Positions 17,782 to 26,975 of a DNA stretch of 64,000 nucleotides are shown piece by piece. The notes under the pieces were generated by a model. It did not search any database. It was not told where the DNA came from and saw nothing but the letters and a program-made list of their open reading frames with translations. Each line of letters begins with the position of its first letter. Position 1 is the first letter of the stretch. Made by a program: the position numbers and the translations under genes. The DNA comes from Candidatus Heimdallarchaeota archaeon (GTDB lineage Archaea > Asgardarchaeota > Heimdallarchaeia > Hodarchaeales > Hodarchaeaceae): the NCBI GenBank assembly GCA_020353515.1, contig CP070695.1, forward strand, positions 4,325,589 through 4,389,588. Direction: 5' to 3'.

Positions 17782-18105
17782 TTAGAAACCATATTTGTGT
17801 AAGTAGTCACACTGCTGACAGTTTGGTTCTGACATAAAGTATTGCTTACAATAGGGTAAAGCTTTCTTTCTTAAAACTAATCTTCTAGTAAACTTTCGAC
17901 AAGACATGATGAACTTCTGAGTTTCGAGTTCTTCCAGACTTCCTGGTGATCCTGCTTTATAATACGGACAACGGGGTGGACATGGTTCATTCCAAATTTT
18001 CAATGTGAGACAATAGGTCGATTTTACATCATAAGATGTGATCAGAAACAAACACTCATGGAAAACCTGTTTTGGTACTTCAGTTGACAGCCAATTTTCT
18101 GTCAT
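17782..18105 (-). CDS. small cysteine-rich protein, unrecognised
   Basis: A 107-residue basic protein with ten cysteines: CLF, YCL, PCPPRCPYY (residues near 42-46), SCRK, YCKQ and a C-terminal NCQQC pair. The PCPPRCPYYKAG block plus the C-terminal pair could bind a metal or Fe-S cluster. No family is recognised. It converges with the G-domain-like gene at 16968, with 37 bases between the two stops. Confidence 0.45.
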   Translation of the reverse strand: MTENWLSTEVPKQVFHECLFLITSYDVKSTYCLTLKIWNEPCPPRCPYYKAGSPGSLEELETQKFIMSCRKFTRRLVLRKKALPYCKQYFMSEPNCQQCDYLHKYGF

Positions 18106-18557
18106 CTACTTGTCCACCCATCAAATTATTCTATTAGTGAACTCGGTAAGTTATTTTTAATTACCTAATTTTCGGATCGTAATAATATCTGATGGATGAT
18201 ATGACGTAAAAAAGGATATTTATACCCATAAATCTATATTATAAAAGACAAGACTTAATATTTACTCCTATATTGTTAGTTTTAGCGAGTTTTCTTAATT
18301 ATAATGAAAACTTCTTGAATAAGATAGAATATAACAGATTAATGTTTTTTTCCATATTAATACAGACCGTTTATCCCTATTCCCCTCACTACTATATTGA
18401 AGACAGAAAGTGTCGCTTGGAAAGCCTCAAGACCACTACCACATCCAACGCGACTTCTGATGACCGACTAGCTTCTCCACATTTCTGTCTTTCAAGTAAT
18501 ACAGTGCAGATGAAGTATTTAAACATATGTTTATAGGCCAGTGAAAACTACTGATAA
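18106..18557. other. 450-base stretch without a convincing gene
   Basis: A plus-strand frame of 87 codons (18273-18536) has biased composition and no motif, and I reject it. AAAAAGGATATTTATACCC near 18209 resembles a BRE/TATA element, but no convincing gene follows it. No tRNA-like or repeat structure was seen. Confidence 0.4.
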
Positions 18558-19103
18558 CTACTTTCTTCTGACCATTTCTTTGTATGATTTAAAGGCAAGA
18601 AACTCCAAGACCCTACTAAAAGAATAAACATCATCTTTTTTTATCGAATAAAACACTTCATTTGGTAGTTCTTCTAGCATTTCAGGTTCATTTAGCATGA
18701 TTCGATTTGAGTCATCTATTATTTCAACAAAAGCTACAGGATTTGTTAAACCAGCCGTTCTTCGATAATTTTGATAAAAGACTTTAGCAGCAACTTCAGA
18801 GTCATGATCCGAAAAGAGAATCATTGCACCAGATGATTTATAGAAACGATTGTGTAACTTATCTGTAAAATATTGACTGATTGGTTGAACCAGGATTATT
18901 TTCACTTCTTTATTTAGAATGGGCCACCTAAATGAGGATATATTTGCAGAAATAACAGAAATATTCTCATGTGTCGAATTCTGTGGGTATCTTTTAGTTA
19001 AATTTTGAATATATCGAGTGGTTTGGCCATCAGGGTGACTTAGAACAGATATCCGTAAAGATATTTCGTCCATTAGCCCAAATTCACTCATATAGTTTTC
19101 CAC
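18558..19103 (-). CDS. Ras/Rab-like G-domain protein with altered P-loop
   Basis: A 181-residue protein of the normal small-GTPase length. Order of elements: ISVLSHPDGQTTRYIQNL (beta1 plus P-loop, where GxxxxGKT has become HPDGQTT), EVKIILVQPISQYFTDK (in place of the WDxxGQE strand), FYKSSGAMILFSDHDSEVAAK (GAxGAxLVFDxTDxxSF) and PVAFVEIIDDSN (in place of NKxD). A C-terminal segment YSIKKDDVYSFSRVLEFLA follows, like the SAK-containing end. Both the P-loop lysine and NKxD are lost, so it is likely a pseudo-GTPase scaffold. Asgard archaea encode many small GTPases; this fits such a host. Confidence 0.6.
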   Translation of the reverse strand: MENYMSEFGLMDEISLRISVLSHPDGQTTRYIQNLTKRYPQNSTHENISVISANISSFRWPILNKEVKIILVQPISQYFTDKLHNRFYKSSGAMILFSDHDSEVAAKVFYQNYRRTAGLTNPVAFVEIIDDSNRIMLNEPEMLEELPNEVFYSIKKDDVYSFSRVLEFLAFKSYKEMVRRK

Positions 19104-19167
19104 TCGATTTTTAATCTGAAAATGAGCTGAATTGATTATTCGAAATACATGATTCTCTTTTAAATAA

Positions 19168-19203
19168 TTCCTTTTTCAATCGGGATTTAGATTGAAAAAG
19201 GAA
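19168..19203. terminator. perfect 14-bp inverted repeat hairpin
   Basis: TTCCTTTTTCAATC (19168-19181) and GATTGAAAAAGGAA (19190-19203) are exact complements with an 8-base loop. The hairpin lies about 63 bases downstream of the stop of the membrane gene at 19267 and upstream of the G-domain gene. A transcription terminator or processing site is the simplest reading. Confidence 0.45.
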
Positions 19204-19266
19204 ATTAGGATATTTCATTAGCTAAATGGAGCTAACTCCCCTATTTGTTCTAGATTTAAATGTTAG

Positions 19267-19674
19267 TTAAACAGCTGTTATTAATGAAAAAACACAGGCA
19301 ATTATAGAGATAGCAATCCAAACAATGAACATATCCCTTTTTCTAAACTTAGAATAATCTATCAATCCGCTAAGAAATATTGCTGCTCCACCAATGATGA
19401 ATAATTGAGGGGCAATTGCTGATGATAATATACTGATAATGAGAAGAAAAATACCTAAACAAAGCATTTGAAGACTCTTATGGAAAACTTGATCATCTGT
19501 CACATTTACAGGTAGTTCTTTACCATGCTGTTTTCTTGGAAGATCGTAATTCTTAGTAACCAAGTAAAGAAGATTCGTCAAGGTCTCAAAAATTCCAAAA
19601 ATAAATCCAAATAAAGTTATTCCAACCAATTGAAAGATAGACAATTCTACGATAGCCATCTTAGATTTCACCAC
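19267..19674 (-). CDS. small four-TM membrane protein, unrecognised
   Basis: A 135-residue protein with four hydrophobic segments (about 10-38, 70-88, 90-108, 113-134). A 30-residue polar loop (KNYDLPRKQHGKELPVNVTDDQV) separates the first segment from the rest. No motif is recognised. The downstream hairpin at 19168-19203 may end its transcript. Conservation of hydrophobic spacing makes it a likely real gene. Confidence 0.5.
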   Translation of the reverse strand: MVKSKMAIVELSIFQLVGITLFGFIFGIFETLTNLLYLVTKNYDLPRKQHGKELPVNVTDDQVFHKSLQMLCLGIFLLIISILSSAIAPQLFIIGGAAIFLSGLIDYSKFRKRDMFIVWIAISIIACVFSLITAV

Positions 19675-19780
19675 TTTAAATTAAAACAAAAACAGTCAAA
19701 AATTTAGTTTCATACTGATTTATAACCTCCCAAAAGTCAATACAAAATTCAAGAAGTCTAAAAATTCATGGAATCCTGAA

Positions 19781-20665
19781 TCATAACTTCTCAAGAAGAA
19801 CCTGACGATTAACTTCAATAAAAGATTCGGAAATTTTTAACTGATTGTTTTCTACCTCAATGACACCATTAAGTCTGAGGGTTTTAATATAATAGGAAAT
19901 GAGAGACTTACTATTCCCGGTAAAGAAAGAAAGGTCCTTTTGAGAACAATCTCCATCTGATAATATCAATATTTCTAGAATATTCTTGATATTCTTATTC
20001 CTACTAAGAGAAAACCATAATTTCTGTTCCATAGAGAACCTTGCGCTACTTAAAAAGAAATGTTTACAACGACCTAATCTTAATGATTCAACTTCGTATT
20101 CCCCTGATTCAAGAGAGCGAATATGATATTGAATTACACCCATCGCAAGATTTGTGGATCTCTGTATTTCACGAAGATTAATTCCAGGATTTTGAGTAAT
20201 TTTGGCTTTTATAATTAGTCTATTTTTATTTCTCGATAATGACTTCTTCTCATCTTGATATTTCAGTTTCTCCAAGTATATTGTTCCGACTAACAGTAGT
20301 ACTGAGTACTTAGTTACTCCTAATCCAAATATCTCTCCATATGTTAAGAAAGGTGACGTTCCGTATTTAATTTGAATCGTAGATAATAATTGCCAATCAA
20401 GTAGTGTTAATGAATAGGAGGTAGTTTTGGAAATTTGGTTGAAAATGATTTCCAGTGAAATAACTGTACTTGTAGTTGTCCCAGAGTTAGTTTGTCCAAC
20501 AAAATCTATGAAAAAGGTATCTAACGCTGAATAAGGAATACAATACACTTTATTTTCATTTTTCTCATGATTCCAACTTTGAGAACCTTGAAATGAATGT
20601 AAAAACAGCATTGTAGCTAAAAAAAAGTAAATGAGCTTTAACTGAGATTTTTTTGAGAATATCAT
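19781..20665 (-). CDS. membrane-bound protein with two winged-helix domains
   Basis: A 294-residue one-component regulator. From ATG 20665 the N-terminus is a signal-anchor (KLIYFFLATMLFLHSF). An outer domain of about 90 residues is followed by a second TM segment (YSVLLLVGTIYLEKL). Two cytoplasmic winged-helix domains come next. The first (NPGINLREIQRSTNLAMGVI, about 158-210) is of the archaeal ArsR/MarR-like type; the second (GDCSQKDLSFFTGNSKSLIS) follows at about 235-285. I prefer 20665 over an upstream in-frame ATG at 20731 because GAGGTGAGC precedes it and a membrane anchor follows at once. It is divergent from a LolCDE-like exporter. Confidence 0.7.
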   Translation of the reverse strand: MIFSKKSQLKLIYFFLATMLFLHSFQGSQSWNHEKNENKVYCIPYSALDTFFIDFVGQTNSGTTTSTVISLEIIFNQISKTTSYSLTLLDWQLLSTIQIKYGTSPFLTYGEIFGLGVTKYSVLLLVGTIYLEKLKYQDEKKSLSRNKNRLIIKAKITQNPGINLREIQRSTNLAMGVIQYHIRSLESGEYEVESLRLGRCKHFFLSSARFSMEQKLWFSLSRNKNIKNILEILILSDGDCSQKDLSFFTGNSKSLISYYIKTLRLNGVIEVENNQLKISESFIEVNRQVLLEKL

Positions 20666-20830
20666 GCTCACCTCTTCATCGTGGGCTTTAGAAATCCTTG
20701 AGTTATAATTTTTTTCCATTTCTGCAGTCAAAAAACTGTACTACTATTATGCTAAGGAAAATAAGGTAGAATAAATGTACCACAATTAATAAAATATCCT
20801 TAAAAAGACACTATTTAGTGAATCATTGGT

Positions 20831-21541
20831 ATGAGCTCCAATTCAAATAGTGAAATCCCAGTCGCTGTTGAAGCCCGAAATATAACAAAGGAGTTTTCTA
20901 TAGGGAGTACCAAAATTACTATTTTGAATGAATTAGACTTTTCTTGTTATGAAAACGAGTTCATAATAATTTCAGGCCCCTCTGGATCTGGGAAATCAAC
21001 TTTTTTATCAATCATTGGCGGACTCACTAGCGTAGATCAGGGAAGTGTACGAGTTTTAAATCATCAATTGAATACAATGACCGAGGAAGCACTAGCGATT
21101 TTCAGATCAGTTTATGTGGGTTTTGTATTTCAAACTGGGCATTTAATTGACTCATTAACAGTACTGGAAAATATACTGCTACCTGTTGAACTTTCACAAC
21201 GAGAAGATTCAGAAAATAAGTATCAGGAAAGAGCTTGGGAATTAATGGAAGAGTTCAAGCTCAGTGAAAGAGCAGATTCGCTTCCAGCAATGATATCAGG
21301 AGGAGAGTATCAAAGAACAGCATTTATCCGAGCATTAATTTTGGATCCAGATATACTTCTTATTGATGAACCAACATCCAATCAAGATACACAAACAACT
21401 AAGATTATTAGTGATAAGCTCCACAGGTTGAAAGGTAAGAAGAATCTTATTGTAATAACTCACGAGAAAAAGCTATTTCCTTTAGCAGACAAAATCTATG
21501 TTCCTCGTGACGGAAAATTAAGTCCTTATGAAATGGATTGA
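20831..21541 (+). CDS. LolD/MacB-type ABC transporter ATP-binding protein
   Basis: A 236-residue ATPase with Walker A SGPSGSGKST (near residue 52), signature ISGGEYQRTAFIRAL (near 156) and Walker B ILLIDEPTSNQD (near 177). This is the MacB/LolD/FtsE-like subfamily that pairs with FtsX-domain permeases. The permease gene starts 6 bases after its stop. Likely roles are mechanotransmission or export of lipopeptides or lipids; the substrate is unknown. Confidence 0.9.
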   Translation: MSSNSNSEIPVAVEARNITKEFSIGSTKITILNELDFSCYENEFIIISGPSGSGKSTFLSIIGGLTSVDQGSVRVLNHQLNTMTEEALAIFRSVYVGFVFQTGHLIDSLTVLENILLPVELSQREDSENKYQERAWELMEEFKLSERADSLPAMISGGEYQRTAFIRALILDPDILLIDEPTSNQDTQTTKIISDKLHRLKGKKNLIVITHEKKLFPLADKIYVPRDGKLSPYEMD

Positions 21542-21547
21542 GGTCAG

Positions 21548-23353
21548 TTGGGTAGTCTCAATCTTGCATTAAAGGACATATGGAGACAAAAACCCAGATC
21601 TTTACTATTTATTACAGTCCAATCTTGTATCACCGCTTCAGGAATCATCATGTATGGTTTAGCTGTAATTATTCAATCACAACTAGGACAAGATCGGGCT
21701 TATTTTAATAATTCAATCATTCAAATCTTCAATGGTTATCTCAATTTTCTCTTATCATTTGCGATAGTAACTGGAATCCTGGTTGCTACAATTCTAAGCT
21801 GTCTCCTGACTGTCGCTCGGATGGACGATTTAGCTGTAATTCTCGCATTGGGAGGCACATTCAAACGAATTCAGCGTATACCTCTAGCACAAATATTCTT
21901 AATTACTCTCATTGCTGGTTTAATCGGTTTGATTGGAGGGATACTAAGTCTTTTTAGCTTTAATCTATTCCTAGGATTTGATACGATAGTATTAGAAGAA
22001 ATTCTTCCCCTTGGTCTTGTCTACATCATCTTCCAGATTATAGGAACATATTTTGCAGCAGGATTTGTTGTCAACCTACTTATTCGAAAAAAAATGAGAG
22101 AAATCATCGATGGTCAGTATGAAGTTGTCACAGTTAATCAAAAGAAAATTTGGGGAATTCCTACAAAAGGAAGAATTGGTTTTCGCCTAGCATATCTCTT
22201 TAACAAACGATCTAGAATCCTTTCATGGGTGATGATTGGAGGAACTTTTATGTTAATCTTCTTGACCGCATTTGGTATCCTAGGAGGGAGTATAATCATC
22301 AATACAACTAGTGCTTATATAGAACGTGGTTATGGAACAGAGGTTTATGTGGTTACAAATCCTGAAATTGAATCACTGCTGAAAGAACTATATGATCCAA
22401 TGGAAGAACTTCGCTTTGATTCTTCGTTATTATCCTCTAGATACTCAATTCCAGCTGAATTTCTAAACCAATTACCAGTAAACTGTACTTTTGAAGCTCG
22501 ACTCTTAATCCCTGGAATAGCAAGAATGATTACTGAAATAAAAACTGAAAATGGAACACCCATCGGGAGTGGTGATACTACCATTGAAACTTATTATTGG
22601 GGAATTGATGAATCTAATTTCTCAATTTTTGATTATTATGGGATAACATTCGCTCCCCCAGGAGGACTTGATATTTATATCGGTGATGGAATGATTCGAT
22701 CATACCTTAATGAAGAAAGAGTAGGTTCAATAATTCCAAAGGGAGACAATATTGGCATTGTAGAACGATTTGAGATTGCAGGAGTGATTATGGATCCGTT
22801 TGCTCGTGGACATTGTGTTTATATGGATTCTGGAGAATTAGCTAGAGTGAATAATATTCAGAATCAAAATAATGTAGTCTTTATTAAGAAACCTAATTCT
22901 GAGATATTCAATCTCGTAGAGGCTTTCAACCTGAAATGCTTCTCATTAGACAATTACAAATCAAACTATCTCGTTAGAAGCAATAATTTCTGGTTAATTT
23001 CATCAATAGCTTTCATTCCAGCAATGATTTCCGCTGGTTTGTCTTTAGTTGCATATTCAGGATTAATCGCTAGAGTTATTCTTATTAAAGACCTAAGAAT
23101 CCTTCGACTAATAGGAGGAAATCCAAAAACTTTGAGAAGAGTTATTCTTTGGGTAAATATCCTCCTTGTATTATATGCAGCCCCCTTAGCAGTGCTCTTT
23201 GGATTTATTTCAGCTCATTCATTTCTAATTGTTGAAGCACGTCTACCTTCTATTCAAGCGTGGATACTTCTGGCTTTAGAATTCCTTGTAATGGTTTTGA
23301 TCATCTATAGGTACATCAAATCGTTTTTTAAAGATTTTTACCGAATTTTATAG
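21548..23353 (+). CDS. FtsX-like ABC permease
   Basis: A 601-residue permease with about eight TM segments: five in the first 260 residues, then an extracytoplasmic domain of about 220 residues (255-475), then three more TMs. The C-terminal DLRILRLIGGNPKTLRRVILWVN segment is the FtsX-family coupling signature, and ARMDDLAVILALGGTFKRIQRI is the matching N-terminal copy. It starts with TTG at 21548 after GAGGTCAG, which provides a Shine-Dalgarno and explains the non-ATG start. It forms a unit with the ATPase at 20831. Confidence 0.85.
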   Translation: MGSLNLALKDIWRQKPRSLLFITVQSCITASGIIMYGLAVIIQSQLGQDRAYFNNSIIQIFNGYLNFLLSFAIVTGILVATILSCLLTVARMDDLAVILALGGTFKRIQRIPLAQIFLITLIAGLIGLIGGILSLFSFNLFLGFDTIVLEEILPLGLVYIIFQIIGTYFAAGFVVNLLIRKKMREIIDGQYEVVTVNQKKIWGIPTKGRIGFRLAYLFNKRSRILSWVMIGGTFMLIFLTAFGILGGSIIINTTSAYIERGYGTEVYVVTNPEIESLLKELYDPMEELRFDSSLLSSRYSIPAEFLNQLPVNCTFEARLLIPGIARMITEIKTENGTPIGSGDTTIETYYWGIDESNFSIFDYYGITFAPPGGLDIYIGDGMIRSYLNEERVGSIIPKGDNIGIVERFEIAGVIMDPFARGHCVYMDSGELARVNNIQNQNNVVFIKKPNSEIFNLVEAFNLKCFSLDNYKSNYLVRSNNFWLISSIAFIPAMISAGLSLVAYSGLIARVILIKDLRILRLIGGNPKTLRRVILWVNILLVLYAAPLAVLFGFISAHSFLIVEARLPSIQAWILLALEFLVMVLIIYRYIKSFFKDFYRIL

Positions 23354-23411
23354 CGCTTAAGATCATCCAAGCTTTATCTAGATCTTTGATCTTATTTCGT
23401 CTACGCAAAGA

Positions 23412-23419
23412 TATTTAAA
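23412..23419 (+). promoter_or_regulatory. TATA box for a near-leaderless transcript
   Basis: GCAAAGATATTTAAATAG (TATA core TATTTAAA at 23412-23419) sits 27 bases before the ATG at 23439. Transcription would start at or very near the ATG, so the mRNA is probably leaderless. Confidence 0.5.
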
Positions 23420-23438
23420 TAGAGCTTGCGCAAAATAT

Positions 23439-24593
23439 ATGGAGATTGGGATGCAAATCCAAACAAAGACATTAGATGAAAAAGATCTAAGAATTATAAA
23501 TGCTCTATATAAATATGGATTTGGGTCATCTAGCCGTTTCTTAAGTAAGAAAATAAATATTCCAGATAGAACAATAAGTTACCGTCTGAAAACTCTGAAA
23601 GACACCGGATTATTACGGATATATCCTTTTATGAATGAGAGACGTCTAGGATTGGGAGATTGTTGTATTGTAATCCAAGAATCTGAGACATGTAAGTCAA
23701 GTCAGATATCTAAATTATTAGAAAAAATCCCTTTCTTCTATCTTATATCCTCAACATATGGAAGATATAATGGAATATTATGTTTTAGCGTCTATTCTCT
23801 TGATTCAACTCATCCAAAAGAGTTTCTTGAGAAATTGAGGACAGAAGAATTGATTTCTGATTTTGAAATTTATGAAATATGCGATCATATAACAAGTGAT
23901 CCAAAATTAGATTACTATGATCCTCATACAGGGAAATGGAGATGGGATTGGAAACAATGGGAGAAGGAAATCGAAACTACATTAGTTCAAGAACATTCAA
24001 CTGACTTATTCGCAAATCTACACCTTGAACAGAAACAAACGGTGATCAATTTTGATGAAATTGATATCAAACTCCTTAAAATCAAAAAAGATGCCTTTCA
24101 TAATAAAAAAGTTATACTGACTAATAGTGAACTTGGAAAAAAGCTTAACTTATCTGCGTTTAAAGTTAGAAACCGAGTCCAACTTTTATATGACCAAGGA
24201 GTTATTAAAGGGCCTCTAATCAACTTCTTCTGTCCTGAAGAGCGTGATATCCACTTCATCTACCTTTTTGTCAAAATGAAAGATTTCCAACAGAGTTCAT
24301 TGGTTATATCTTCGATTTGTAAATTACCCTTTCAAGTCGGAATCTTTGTTGAATCTAAAACTAAATTCATTCTCTACTATAGAATGAGAACAGAAGAATT
24401 TTCGGAATTCTTACAAAGTTTTGATTTATTAAAGGATTATTTACAATCTTATTTCTTCCAAATAGTCCCATTCTATTATAATAATCGTCATCATCTTTAC
24501 AATGCCTATAATGAAAACACTAAGTCCTGGGATACTCCAATAGAGGAGTATTATAATTTAATAGAGAATTTCAAAAACACAAAGAAAAGTTAG
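23439..24593 (+). CDS. two-domain helix-turn-helix regulator
   Basis: A 384-residue protein with two Lrp/AsnC-like halves. The N-terminal helix-turn-helix is LDEKDLRIINALYKYGFGSSSRFLSKKINIPDRTISYRLKTL, cited in part as DEKDLRIINALYKYGF (about 8-23). A second one, DEIDIKLLKIKKDAFHN... (about 205-250), is shaped like NSELGKKLNLSAFKVRNRV. Each is followed by a ligand-binding-like mixed domain. It may therefore work as an internal dimer. It is downstream of the LolCDE-like exporter and could regulate it or the WD40/beta-lactamase gene that follows 11 bases later. Confidence 0.65.
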   Translation: MEIGMQIQTKTLDEKDLRIINALYKYGFGSSSRFLSKKINIPDRTISYRLKTLKDTGLLRIYPFMNERRLGLGDCCIVIQESETCKSSQISKLLEKIPFFYLISSTYGRYNGILCFSVYSLDSTHPKEFLEKLRTEELISDFEIYEICDHITSDPKLDYYDPHTGKWRWDWKQWEKEIETTLVQEHSTDLFANLHLEQKQTVINFDEIDIKLLKIKKDAFHNKKVILTNSELGKKLNLSAFKVRNRVQLLYDQGVIKGPLINFFCPEERDIHFIYLFVKMKDFQQSSLVISSICKLPFQVGIFVESKTKFILYYRMRTEEFSEFLQSFDLLKDYLQSYFFQIVPFYYNNRHHLYNAYNENTKSWDTPIEEYYNLIENFKNTKKS

Positions 24594-24604
24594 AGTGGAA
24601 AAAC

Positions 24605-26863
24605 ATGACACAAAGACTAGTTGGGATATTCACTATCCTTATGTTATCGTTTTTAGTTATTATATTTTCAAATCAAAGCTTAAATTTAGAGATAAGTAAT
24701 ACTGCTGATTCTTCATCTCAACATTGCCAAATCTCACAGTCACAAGAAATAACTAATTTTACTAATGAGCACACTACACTTCTAGGTCATTCTCAACCAG
24801 TTGGGGACGTAAAGTTCTCTCCTGATGACTCCTTAATAGCATCTGCAAGTCTTGATGGCACTGTTATCATCTGGAATGCATCGAACGGGGAGAAAGTACA
24901 CCTATTAAGACATCAACCAGTTGAGGTAGTCAGAGAAATATCTTTTTCACCAAATGGGTCGATACTGGCTTCAAGCGGTCATTATTGGTTTAGAAATCCT
25001 CCTGGATCGGAGAGTTGGGAAGTAGAAGCACGTCTCTATCTCTGGGATACCTCTACAGGATCGCTACTAAAAACTGTATCAAAATTCGGTGCCAGACTTC
25101 TAGGAGCTTGTTTTTCTCCTGATGGTAAATTACTCGCATTTGTTGAAAATGCGTACAATGGAACCTATTCTGTCAACTTGTGGGATTTTACAAGTAATAA
25201 CTTTTTATATTTGGGGGAACATAATCAATTTATTTTTACATTAGATTTTTCACCTGATGGTAGCCTTTTAGCATCTGGGAGTGATGGTGGGACAATAAAA
25301 CTCTGGGATATAGCCTCTAGAACATTGGTAAGGACGTTAACTGAACATACAGATGATGTTAGATCAATCAAATTTTCTCCGAATGGACAAATATTGGCTT
25401 CAGCTTGTGATGACACCTCAATTATCCTCTGGAACGTGTCCTCTGGTTCTGTGATAAGAACATTAACTGGGCATAACAGGAAGGTTTTTTCAGTAGATTT
25501 TTCTAATGATGATAGACTTGTGTCAGGAGAAGGAGAGTATGACGAAGAGCATTTCCCTTCACGGATACACAATGCTGCTATTAAGATTTGGGATATTATA
25601 ACGGGAAATGAAATAGCTTCTCTAACTGGCCACGAAAATGTCGTTTGCTCTGTTGATTTCTCTTCAGATGGAACAAAAATAGTATCAGGGAGTTGGGACT
25701 GGAGAGTAAAACTTTGGGGTGACCATGGTTTGATAACTTCTGGATATGTTGACGATTGGCCAACCTCAACTCCAGAAGAACAGGGGATGAATTCTACGAC
25801 CTTGAATGAATTATTTGAATACATTGATTCATGGTCTGATGTTATTCATGGATTGTGTGTGATGCGTCATGGAGTCATCGTTGCGGAAGGATATTTCAGT
25901 AGTGACTATCATCAGTATATCCAAGAAGACAAACATCAAACCCATTCAGTTACAAAGAGTTTCACATCTGCTTTGATAGGGATAGCAATCGATCAGGGCT
26001 ATATTACTGATGTCAACCAGAGGGTGCTTGACTTCTTTCCCGAAATGACCTTTTTAAATGTGGATTCACGAAAAGAGGCAATGACTATTGAACATCTCTT
26101 AACAATGCGAACAGGTCTTGATTGGCCAGAGATGGATTCTGGTTATTCTGGTGCGGGAGACCTTGCAGACCAGATGTTGCATAGTAATAACAGTGTACAA
26201 TATATATTAGATAAACCAATGGTTGCGGCTCCAGGAGAGGTTTGGCAATATTGTTCTGGAGCTACACATCTCCTCTCAGCAATTATTCAAAGAACAACAG
26301 GACAAACAACACTTGAATTTGCTCAAGAAAATCTCTTTTCTCCTCTAGGGATTGATTCAAGTGAAGTGATCTGGGACACTGATCGTAATGGGATAAATAG
26401 AGGACACTCCAACCTTTTCTTAACTCCACGAAGTTTAGCTAAATTTGGGTATTTATACCTCAACGAGGGAAAGCTAGATGGAAAAGAGATCATCTCGAAA
26501 GAATGGGTAGAAAAGTCAGTAACAACGGAATTCAGTGGGTATGGCTACTGTTGGTGGAATGATCCTTTTGGTCATTTTGCGATGGGTCTTAATGGTCATT
26601 ATATTTATGTATTACCAGAAGAGAACATCGTAGCTTCTTTTACTGAGTCTTCTATCACTCTAAGACTATTATCACGATACATCATCCCTGCTGTCATTCA
26701 ATCTAAAAGTTCAGCGATTACACAGTCTGATACTGCATCAAAAACTCAACAGTCCAATGATATAAGTAGTACTCAATCTAAAACTTCAGGATTGTCCTTA
26801 TTATATCCTACTTTGGCATTACTAGTAATTATAATGACTCTTAAAAGGAAAAAAGTGTATTAA
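24605..26863 (+). CDS. secreted WD40 repeat / serine beta-lactamase-like fusion with C-terminal anchor
   Basis: A 752-residue protein. A signal peptide (about 1-25) leads into seven or so WD40 repeats (about 55-380; repeated patterns such as DVKFSPDDSLIASASLDGTV and IIWN/KLWD ends). A class C beta-lactamase/serine hydrolase domain follows (about 395-690) with the S-x-x-K motif HSVTKSF near 448 and the YCSGATH (Y-x-[SN]) motif near 551. The C-terminus is a Ser/Thr-rich linker and one TM with a KRKK tail. Catalytic residues look intact, so an esterase or DD-peptidase-like activity outside the cell is expected. The fusion with WD40 is unusual. Confidence 0.85.
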   Translation: MTQRLVGIFTILMLSFLVIIFSNQSLNLEISNTADSSSQHCQISQSQEITNFTNEHTTLLGHSQPVGDVKFSPDDSLIASASLDGTVIIWNASNGEKVHLLRHQPVEVVREISFSPNGSILASSGHYWFRNPPGSESWEVEARLYLWDTSTGSLLKTVSKFGARLLGACFSPDGKLLAFVENAYNGTYSVNLWDFTSNNFLYLGEHNQFIFTLDFSPDGSLLASGSDGGTIKLWDIASRTLVRTLTEHTDDVRSIKFSPNGQILASACDDTSIILWNVSSGSVIRTLTGHNRKVFSVDFSNDDRLVSGEGEYDEEHFPSRIHNAAIKIWDIITGNEIASLTGHENVVCSVDFSSDGTKIVSGSWDWRVKLWGDHGLITSGYVDDWPTSTPEEQGMNSTTLNELFEYIDSWSDVIHGLCVMRHGVIVAEGYFSSDYHQYIQEDKHQTHSVTKSFTSALIGIAIDQGYITDVNQRVLDFFPEMTFLNVDSRKEAMTIEHLLTMRTGLDWPEMDSGYSGAGDLADQMLHSNNSVQYILDKPMVAAPGEVWQYCSGATHLLSAIIQRTTGQTTLEFAQENLFSPLGIDSSEVIWDTDRNGINRGHSNLFLTPRSLAKFGYLYLNEGKLDGKEIISKEWVEKSVTTEFSGYGYCWWNDPFGHFAMGLNGHYIYVLPEENIVASFTESSITLRLLSRYIIPAVIQSKSSAITQSDTASKTQQSNDISSTQSKTSGLSLLYPTLALLVIIMTLKRKKVY

Positions 26864-26975
26864 GCCATTTTTTGAACTGAAATGCCTTTAACTAAAATTT
26901 TAAGATGAGCTCTACCTCTATCGAAGTGTTTAGAATCCTTTCTTCAAATGTTTTGATTTGGATTATTTTCAAGGA

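Noticed and set aside
18273..18536. Plus-strand open frame of 87 codons
   Set aside because: Composition unlike neighbours, no motif, no ribosome site, rests in an AT-rich gap.
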